64,000 nucleotides of DNA from an uncultured bacterium (GTDB taxonomy: Bacteria; Elusimicrobiota; Elusimicrobia; Elusimicrobiales; Elusimicrobiaceae): NCBI GenBank assembly GCA_949291515.1, contig CASEVY010000010.1:248001-312000 (forward strand), given 5' to 3'. The position numbers and the translations under genes are program-made. How positions within the stretch are numbered: the stretch's first letter is position 1; every line of letters starts with the position of its first letter. Of this stretch, positions 57,957 through 64,000 are shown in pieces. The notes under the pieces are model-generated. The model did not search any database. It worked only from the letters and a program-made list of their open reading frames with translations, and was not told the DNA's origin.

Positions 57957-58565
57957 ATGAGAATAGAATTAAAGAGCATTTTTTGTGCAATAACTGTAAT
58001 GGCTGCGGCAATAGTACCGTTAAGCGGGCAGGTTCCCGGCGATGTGGTGGTAGACGCCAATCGTAAAACGGATATAATCGAGCCTGTGGTAACGCCGCAG
58101 GTTCCTGTGAAAGCCGCCAAAGCGGTTGGCAATCAGGCCAGCAGTGCCACCGCGGCTGCCAAGAAGGCTAATAAGGAAGCTGCTCCGAGAGTCGTTTTTG
58201 CTCCCACCAACAGCAGAGATCCTTTTTTGTCTAGGGAAGAAGTGGACTCCATAGAGAAGGCCAGATTGGCGGAACAGAAGAGAATCGCCGACGAACGCAA
58301 AAGAATGGAAGAGCTGGAGCGTCAGCGCAGAGCGGAGTTGGAGCGTCAGCGCCAGTTGGAGGAGGAGCTGAAGCGAAATCCCGCCCGTGCTATTATCGAT
58401 AAGATAACTATAGACGGCATTTTAGGCACCGAGGCTATAGTAAACGGCGAGATAGTTGGCGTAAACGGGACTGTACTTGGCGCTAAGGTGGTAAAAGTGT
58501 CGGACGATTCCGTAACATTTGTCTATAAAGGGCAAAGATTTGTAAAGAAGTTACCATTGATGTAG
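57957..58565 (+). CDS. PilP/GspC-like pilus assembly protein with coiled coil
   Basis: A 202-aa protein with a signal-anchor or signal peptide (about 5-25), an Ala/Lys-rich linker, the conserved-type RDPFLSR segment near residue 88, a long charged coiled coil (about 95-140, rich in Glu/Arg/Gln), and a small beta domain (about 145-202; IDGILGTEAIVNGEIVGVNG) that resembles the homology region of PilP/GspC, which touches the secretin. Start codons at 57948 (GTG), 57951 and 57957 compete; AGGCGG lies eight bases before 57957, so that one is chosen. Confidence 0.8.
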   Translation: MRIELKSIFCAITVMAAAIVPLSGQVPGDVVVDANRKTDIIEPVVTPQVPVKAAKAVGNQASSATAAAKKANKEAAPRVVFAPTNSRDPFLSREEVDSIEKARLAEQKRIADERKRMEELERQRRAELERQRQLEEELKRNPARAIIDKITIDGILGTEAIVNGEIVGVNGTVLGAKVVKVSDDSVTFVYKGQRFVKKLPLM

Positions 58566-58595
58566 TTTGATTGGTTTAAATTAAGGAGGAAGTTA

Positions 58596-60194
58596 ATGAA
58601 GAAAAGACTGGCTCTGTTCCTGGCGGTAGTGTTTGCGGGTTCACAGGTGGCGGTACCTGTGGAGGCGTCTGCACAAAGCTCCAGGCCTGAAGCAAAAGTT
58701 GCGGTAGTGGAAGATTTAACCTATGGCGACGATACTGGTACTCGCGCAGCTGCCGGAGGGGAATCTTCTATATACAAGCAGGCGGAGGATAATACTCCTC
58801 TCGACAGAAAAGTAACTATCAGGGTGAACAATGTGCCCATAGGTACTTTTTTAAACAGTATATCGGCGCAAGCGAAGATTAACTTTATCATGGGCGAAGA
58901 ATTCGCCGGGAAGAAAGTATCTGCTTCGTTGGCGAACGTAACTGTAAGAGAAGCGTTGGACACCCTGTTAAGAGTGCAGGGCCTTACTTATCAACGTATA
59001 GGTAAGAGCGACAGCTACGTAATCACGAAGAGATCTGATGAAGCTCCTGACGCTGTAACGAAAGTATACACTTTAAACTACGTATCATTGCAACCGCAGA
59101 GTTCAATAGCGCAGGACATAAACAAGATTATGCCTGCCGATACGACATCGAGCAGTTTTTCGACGACTTCCTCCAACGTGAACGTGTTTGACACGACCAG
59201 CGTTGGCGGCGGTGCCGGGGTAGGAATGGGGACCGGCAGCGGAATGAGCGGCAGCGGCGACGGCGCCAGCGCGATACTCTCCGTAATCAAGAGCGTATTG
59301 ACCAAGCAGGGCAAGATAGCCGTAGACGCCAGAACGAACAAACTGATCATTACCGATGTGCCCGAGGTATTCCCTCAGGTGGAAAACATCTTGGCCGAAC
59401 TTGATATTAAAGCGCCGCAGATCTTAATAGAAGCGCAGGTTATCGAAGTCGGCAAGGGCAGCGGATTGAACCTCGGTTTCAACTGGACCAATGAAGACGG
59501 TACTTGGGCGTCGGCCAGCTTGGGCGGCGTATCGGCCGTACCTTGGGACTGGTTGGGCGGCAGCAGCAACTTCTGGAAATGGTTCGGCGCTGACGGCGAC
59601 GGCAACGGCGAGCCTACTTACGGAAGCACCATTAACGAAGCCAATTCCGAAGGCGGCATTTCCGCTGATTTCGGCGGTTTCGCAGTGGCGTTCCAAGCGA
59701 TGCTGAGCAAAAACGAAGCCAGATCACTCGGTAAACCGAAAGTAATCACGATGAACAACAATCCCGCGATTATCACTTCTTCCAGGGACGCTTCAATCGG
59801 TACGATTACCAAGGAAACGAGCGGCGCTTCAACGAGCTCTACTTCCGGCAATGAAAGAAGAAGAGTCGGTTTGACCTTGACGGTAACTCCGCAGGTAAAC
59901 AAAGAAGGTTACGTAACCTTGACGGTAGCGCCTTCTTACTCAGACTTGATTCCTTCCGAAACTGGTGATTCGTACGATACAGTAACCAGGGCCGTATCCA
60001 CGCAGGTCAGAGTAAAGAGCGGTCAGACGGTGGTGTTGGGCGGCTTGCTGCAATCTGTAGAGAAGGAAACGGTAAGGAAAGTTCCTTTGCTCGGACAGAT
60101 CCCTGTAATCGGCTGGTTGTTCACGAACAAACAGAACACCAAGAGCACGACTGACTTGGTAATCTTCTTGACGCCTACGGTACTTTCCGAATAG
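58596..60194 (+). CDS. Type II/IV secretin (GspD/PilQ-like)
   Basis: Outer-membrane channel of the pilus or secretion system; 532 aa. Signal peptide about 1-27; STN/N0-type domain (about 70-135: VPIGTFLNSISAQAKINFIM, TVREALDTLL); one N1/KH-like repeat (about 145-260, interrupted by a Gly/Ser/Thr-rich insert), with KIAVDARTNKLIITDVPEV; then the secretin core (about 270-532) with GKPKVITMNNNPAII, RRVGLTLTVTPQVN, GQTVVLGGLL and the C-terminal KVPLLGQIPVIGWLF. AAGGAGGAAG precedes the ATG. It has fewer N-domains than GspD, closer to PilQ. Confidence 0.95.
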   Translation: MKKRLALFLAVVFAGSQVAVPVEASAQSSRPEAKVAVVEDLTYGDDTGTRAAAGGESSIYKQAEDNTPLDRKVTIRVNNVPIGTFLNSISAQAKINFIMGEEFAGKKVSASLANVTVREALDTLLRVQGLTYQRIGKSDSYVITKRSDEAPDAVTKVYTLNYVSLQPQSSIAQDINKIMPADTTSSSFSTTSSNVNVFDTTSVGGGAGVGMGTGSGMSGSGDGASAILSVIKSVLTKQGKIAVDARTNKLIITDVPEVFPQVENILAELDIKAPQILIEAQVIEVGKGSGLNLGFNWTNEDGTWASASLGGVSAVPWDWLGGSSNFWKWFGADGDGNGEPTYGSTINEANSEGGISADFGGFAVAFQAMLSKNEARSLGKPKVITMNNNPAIITSSRDASIGTITKETSGASTSSTSGNERRRVGLTLTVTPQVNKEGYVTLTVAPSYSDLIPSETGDSYDTVTRAVSTQVRVKSGQTVVLGGLLQSVEKETVRKVPLLGQIPVIGWLFTNKQNTKSTTDLVIFLTPTVLSE

Positions 60195-60233
60195 GCTGAG
60201 AGGGACATTAATATTTAATTGAAGGATCGTTTT

Positions 60234-61985
60234 ATGGCTAAGAAGCTGACAGATATATTAAAAGAGCAAGGCAAACTGGACGAAGAAGGTTTAGCTAAAG
60301 CGACTTTACATTCGAATCAGACGGGCATATCCGTTCAGGACTCGTTGGTAACATTAGGCATAGTTAAGGAAGAGGATATAACGATAGCTATATCCAAACA
60401 ACTTGCCGTACCTTACGCGAGTAAAGAGAACGGGGTGTTGGTGCCCGAGAAAGATCAAAATCTTGCGTCTATAATATCTGAGAAGTTCGCCAGAGAGAAT
60501 TTGATACTTCCGCTTTTTGCCGAAGACGGTTCTCTTGCGGTGGCCATGAACGATCCTTCAAACGTATTCTTGCTGGACAACTTAAAGATGATGACTGGTA
60601 TGTCGATACAGCCTTTCATCGCCAGCAAGAGCCAATTGTTTTTGGCGTTGGATAACTTCTATACCAAGAAGAACATATTGGAAGAGGTTATTTCCGAGAA
60701 AGAAGACGACAGCGCGGCTGTGCCTTTGGACAGTCAGGGCAATTTGGACGACCTGACAAACGCCGACGGCAAGATAGACTTGGATAAGGAAAGCGCGACG
60801 GGGCCGGGTTCTCATTACGTAAAGATGGTAAACGTAATTTTGAGGCAGGCCATGAGCGAGCGCGTATCCGATATCCACTTGGAAGTATTCGACGAGCGTG
60901 TAAGTTTAAGGTTCCGCATAGACGGTTCTTTGTACGAGAGGACATCTCCTCCGAAAGAGGCGGTAAACGCCATTATATCGCGTATAAAGATTTTATCTAA
61001 GTTGGACATAGCCGAGAAGAGGCTGCCGCAAGACGGCAGTTTCGCGGTAAAATATCATAACAGGACGGTAGAGTTCCGTGTGTCAGTATGTCCGACGGTA
61101 TTTGGCGAGAAGCTGGTTATTCGTATTTTGGATAAAGGTACGAGCGATTTAAATGTCGACAAATTGGGTTTTGAACCTCGCCAAAAGAAAGACTTTTTGG
61201 AAGCTGCGGCTATGCCGCACGGCTTGATATTTTTGACCGGTCCTACAGGCTCCGGAAAAACCACTACGCTAAACGCGGTATTATCGACCATAAAGACGCC
61301 GGAATTAAACTTTATGACTTTGGAAGACCCGGTCGAATACAAACTTGACGGTATAAGTCAGGTTCAAGTAAAATCTCAGATAGGTTTGACTTTTGCTGCG
61401 GGATTGAGATCGTTTTTGCGTCAAGACCCGGACGTAATTCTAGTCGGTGAGGTCCGCGACTCGGAAACTGCGGAAGCGTGTTTAAAAGCCGCTATGACAG
61501 GTCACTTGGTGCTGTCGACCTTGCACACTAACGAAGCTATCGGCGCGATACCTCGTCTTACGGATATGGGAATAGAACCGTTTTTGCTGGCAAGTTCTTT
61601 AGCTTTGGTGGCTGCGCAGCGTCTTATAAGGGTGTTATGCCCGTATTGCAAAGTTCCGTATTTGCCTACTCCTGACGTATTGGATCAGATAGCTAAAGAG
61701 TCTATGCTGCCTGAAAAGGAAAGATCCACTTGGACATTTTTTAAGGCTGCCGGCTGTCCGAAATGTGCAGGAACCGGATATAAAGGCAGAAGAGCTATAT
61801 ACGAAGTATTTAAGATAAACGAAGTAATGCGCAACACCATCTACAAGACTAAAGATTTGATAGAGTTGCGCAACGCGGCTATGGCGACGGGCGCTTGGAA
61901 CTTAAGGGCCAGCGGCTGGCGTAAAGCGGTAAGGGGCATAACCTCGGTTGAGGAAGTGCTTTCCGTGACGACGGCGGACGAATAA
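60234..61985 (+). CDS. Pilus assembly/type II secretion ATPase (PilB/GspE-like)
   Basis: A 583-aa hexameric ATPase that powers pilin extraction and polymerisation. An N-terminal MshEN/T2SSE_N domain (about 1-140) precedes the N2 and ATPase domains. Motifs: Walker A GPTGSGKTTTL (about 337), Asp box LEDPVEYK, Walker B PDVILVGEVRD (about 400), His box LSTLHTNEA. A zinc-type CPYC...CPKC tetracysteine (about 468-510) is typical of PilB/GspE. The ATG at 60234 has AAGGA eight bases upstream; the TTG frame start at 60219 is not favoured. Confidence 0.96.
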   Translation: MAKKLTDILKEQGKLDEEGLAKATLHSNQTGISVQDSLVTLGIVKEEDITIAISKQLAVPYASKENGVLVPEKDQNLASIISEKFARENLILPLFAEDGSLAVAMNDPSNVFLLDNLKMMTGMSIQPFIASKSQLFLALDNFYTKKNILEEVISEKEDDSAAVPLDSQGNLDDLTNADGKIDLDKESATGPGSHYVKMVNVILRQAMSERVSDIHLEVFDERVSLRFRIDGSLYERTSPPKEAVNAIISRIKILSKLDIAEKRLPQDGSFAVKYHNRTVEFRVSVCPTVFGEKLVIRILDKGTSDLNVDKLGFEPRQKKDFLEAAAMPHGLIFLTGPTGSGKTTTLNAVLSTIKTPELNFMTLEDPVEYKLDGISQVQVKSQIGLTFAAGLRSFLRQDPDVILVGEVRDSETAEACLKAAMTGHLVLSTLHTNEAIGAIPRLTDMGIEPFLLASSLALVAAQRLIRVLCPYCKVPYLPTPDVLDQIAKESMLPEKERSTWTFFKAAGCPKCAGTGYKGRRAIYEVFKINEVMRNTIYKTKDLIELRNAAMATGAWNLRASGWRKAVRGITSVEEVLSVTTADE

Positions 61986-62005
61986 AAAGGGAAGGGGTTT
62001 AGAAT

Positions 62006-63238
62006 ATGGCGAGATTTAATTATGTAGCCCAAGATAACAGCGGCAGGAATTATAAGAGTTACGTTGACGCCGCCAACAAAGAGAAGGCTTTGGAGATTTT
62101 GCAGTCAAAGGGCATATTTGTTATAGAGCTTACGCCTGTAATAAAGAAGAGCATTTTTGCGTCGTTTGGCCAATCTTCGTTAAATGCGTCTTCGGCGAAG
62201 GTGCCGGGCCACGTTAAGGCGTTTTTCGCGGAGCAGCTGGCGACGCTTATCGCAGGCGGCGTGCCATTGGTAAGGGCCATTTCACTGCTGGGCGAATATT
62301 CCACCGATAAACAATTGGGGCCGATACTTTTAAGCGTGGCGCGCGATGTGGCGGGCGGTAACAGCTTGCACGGCGCTTTGGAAAAATTTCCGAAGGTATT
62401 CGATCATACCTGGCTGGCTATGGTGCAGGCGGGCGAGGTCGGCGGACATTTGTCGGAGGCTTTGCTCCAAGTCGCGAAATACGTCAAATCCACCGAGGCT
62501 TTGAAAAGTAAAATTATAACAGCCATAACATATCCTGCGATATTGTTTTTGATGTCGGTAGGCGTATTGATATACTTCGTGGTGGGCATAGTGCCTACAT
62601 TTGCTACCATATTCAAAGATTTCGATATGGAATTGCCTGCCATAACTCAATTGGTATTGGCTATTTCAAACGTGGTAAGGAATCACATTGTTCTGCTGGT
62701 TTTGGCGATGTTGGCCGTGGTGGGCGGTTTTTATATGTTGGTGCACAATCCCGTCGGCAGAAGAGTATGGCATAAGTTTCATATATCCATGCCGATATTC
62801 GGCGGTTTTATAAGCAATATATATTTTGAAAGGATTCTTTCCACAATGGCTACGCTTCTTAACAGCGGCGTCAGCATTATAAACGTGTTGAACGTTATGG
62901 AAGAGGCTTTTGAGAGCAATGTCATAATAAGGAACGCCATTGTTGAAGCGAAGAGAGACGTTACTTCCGGCAAGAGCATATCGGAATCATTTAGAAAGAC
63001 GCACGTATTCCCCGGTTTGATGACGGAAATGATGCTGATGGGTGAGGAATCCGGAAGATTGCCTCACATTATGGAAACATTGTCGAAATTCTACACGGAG
63101 CAAATCAACCAATTTATAGCGCGTTTTTCGGCGTTGATTGACCCGATATTGATAGTCGGTATCGGTGCGATAATCGCCGTTGTAGTACTTTCAATCTTCA
63201 TGCCTATATTCAAGATGTCGCAGATCGGTATGGGTTAA
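62006..63238 (+). CDS. Pilus assembly inner-membrane platform protein (PilC/GspF-like)
   Basis: A 410-aa polytopic protein with two GspF repeats: cytoplasmic helical bundles (about 70-165 and 275-370) separated by two helices (about 170-195 and 222-245) with a third near the C-terminus (about 375-400). The start ARFNYVAQDNSGRNYKSYVDA and motifs FAEQLATLIAGGVPLVRAISLL, QAGEVGGHLSEAL and MGEESGRLPHIMETL are diagnostic. It rotates with the ATPase to lift pilins. AAGGGAAGGGG precedes the ATG. It ends exactly at the start of the frame containing the first pilin. Confidence 0.96.
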   Translation: MARFNYVAQDNSGRNYKSYVDAANKEKALEILQSKGIFVIELTPVIKKSIFASFGQSSLNASSAKVPGHVKAFFAEQLATLIAGGVPLVRAISLLGEYSTDKQLGPILLSVARDVAGGNSLHGALEKFPKVFDHTWLAMVQAGEVGGHLSEALLQVAKYVKSTEALKSKIITAITYPAILFLMSVGVLIYFVVGIVPTFATIFKDFDMELPAITQLVLAISNVVRNHIVLLVLAMLAVVGGFYMLVHNPVGRRVWHKFHISMPIFGGFISNIYFERILSTMATLLNSGVSIINVLNVMEEAFESNVIIRNAIVEAKRDVTSGKSISESFRKTHVFPGLMTEMMLMGEESGRLPHIMETLSKFYTEQINQFIARFSALIDPILIVGIGAIIAVVVLSIFMPIFKMSQIGMG

Positions 63239-63252
63239 TGCAAGGGGAAAAT

Positions 63253-63780
63253 ATGTTAAAGAGGAAAAACGGCTTTACATTCGTAGAGGTATTGGTAATA
63301 GTGGTATTGATAGCTATAATATCATTAGTGGCGGTACCTTCATACAAGAAAGGGTTGGAGACGTCAAAGAACAATCAGGCCCGGGCGAAACTGGTTGAGA
63401 TAGCCAATGCGGCCAGAATGTATAACGAAGACGCGCGCGGTTCCGGGCAGATAGCGGGCTCTTTCGGGTCGCCCGTAGCAGGTTATAGCGATCCTGAGAT
63501 ATTGTTTTTTACTACCACCGACGATAACAGGAATGACGCGGAGAGCAAGAAATATGCTTATTTAAGGGACGCGGAATCCTTTAGCGGCAAGGGATTTAGA
63601 GGATATAACTTCTATATTTGTACGCCTGATGTGGCGGACGCCGCGTGCGGGGGCGACATAAATGTGGTTGCAATAATGACGCCGAGCGATACCATTACTG
63701 ATGAGCGTTATGTAGGCAAAGTATGGAAGGTTTCCAACGATAATCCCGGCAAAGTAGTTATGACGTCTTCCGCGGGTTAA
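63253..63780 (+). CDS. Type IV pilin/pseudopilin-like prepilin
   Basis: A 175-aa prepilin: leader MLKRKNG, cleavage before FTFVE with Glu at mature position 5, hydrophobic helix to about residue 30, then an alpha/beta globular domain with two cysteines (YICTPD and AACGGD) likely to be disulphide-bonded. The helix segment SYKKGLETSKNNQARAKLVEIANAARMYNEDARG resembles GspG-type pseudopilins, but no calcium-site motif is clear. The ATG at 63253 has AAGGGG upstream; an earlier in-frame ATG (63238) overlaps the GspF stop. Confidence 0.92.
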   Translation: MLKRKNGFTFVEVLVIVVLIAIISLVAVPSYKKGLETSKNNQARAKLVEIANAARMYNEDARGSGQIAGSFGSPVAGYSDPEILFFTTTDDNRNDAESKKYAYLRDAESFSGKGFRGYNFYICTPDVADAACGGDINVVAIMTPSDTITDERYVGKVWKVSNDNPGKVVMTSSAG

Positions 63781-63818
63781 CGCAAATTTGGGAACATTAT
63801 AAATAAACGGGTAGAGAT

Positions 63819-64000
63819 ATGACAGGGAACAGGAAGGGTTTTACATTGGTTGAAGTATTGGTGGCCATAATCATAGTAATGATATTGGCTACGTATTCCG
63901 TTTTGAAGTATACGGAAACGATATATGAAGGGGAGAACAGGAAGGCGAAAGCCCAGATGGAAGTTATAGGCGGGGCGTACAAGACGTATTTGATGGAATA
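63819..64000 (+). CDS. Type IV pilin-like prepilin, 3' truncated by window end
   Basis: The first 60 codons of a second prepilin: leader MTGNRKG, cleavage before FTLVE with Glu at mature position 5, a hydrophobic helix (VLVAIIIVMILATYSVL), then the start of an amphipathic helix (ETIYEGENRKAKAQMEVIGGAYKTY). Runs off the window. It lies 38 bases after the previous pilin; GTAGAG is a poor ribosome site. It probably continues the pseudopilin series of the operon. Confidence 0.9.
   Translation, partial: MTGNRKGFTLVEVLVAIIIVMILATYSVLKYTETIYEGENRKAKAQMEVIGGAYKTYLME

Overview
The window is a gene-dense bacterial chromosome segment, probably from the phylum Elusimicrobiota (for example a gut Elusimicrobium relative). 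That placement is inference: it rests on the merged type II secretion/type IV pilus operon, several secreted Cys-rich proteins that match no family I know, and moderate GC with Gram-negative envelope genes. No rRNA is present to confirm it. Three tRNAs are present: Glu(UUC), Lys(UUU) and Thr(CGU).

Layout. 1-5.1 kb (+): PIN-TRAM protein, ispD, ispF, a lipoprotein, cysS and adenosine deaminase, overlapping and closed by a terminator. 5.2-11.5 kb (-): an operon of marC, a ClC channel, gtrA, gtrB and two polytopic membrane proteins, which looks like a surface-glycan modification cassette; a third paralogue lies at 12.1-13.4 kb beyond a lone type IV pilin. 13.8-14.0 kb (-): tRNA-Glu and tRNA-Lys. 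14.3-19.7 kb (+): ridA, malQ, an unknown anchored protein, and a tandem duplication of a secreted ankyrin gene that includes its promoter element and terminator. 19.8-23.2 kb (-): thiamine pyrophosphokinase coupled to a sodium symporter, plus a YfcC carrier. 23.3-25.5 kb (+): rsmI, tsaC-like, an orphan histidine kinase. 25.6-29.5 kb (-): DUF1189, queD, queE, folE, folP, a PTPS-III gene and folK, a shared folate/queuosine operon. 29.6-37.3 kb (+): alpha-2-macroglobulin and PBP1C. 37.3-39.5 kb (-): a VanY-type peptidase and acetate kinase.

39.6-41.0 kb is the most unusual part. A HTH regulator with a degenerate S24 domain faces a promoter that overlaps two palindromic operators. That promoter leads into a 110-nt multibranched structured RNA ending in a U-tract, a 102-aa protein of unknown family, and a second stem-enclosed RNA carrying three CUCCU (anti-Shine-Dalgarno-like) motifs and a strong terminator. 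I do not recognise it as a known system.

41-49 kb (+): two secreted Cys-rich proteins flank a 1581-aa protein of about eleven PAS domains and one GAF domain with no output domain; then a SlyD-type isomerase and tRNA-Thr. 49-64 kb (+): two O-antigen-ligase/PglL-like TPR proteins, then a type IV pilus/type II secretion operon: TPR lead protein, PilM-PilN fusion, PilO, PilP, secretin, PilB, PilC and two pilins, the last running off the window.

Promoters: several genes share an extended -10 of the form TTGATANAAT, and two of them probably yield leaderless mRNAs.
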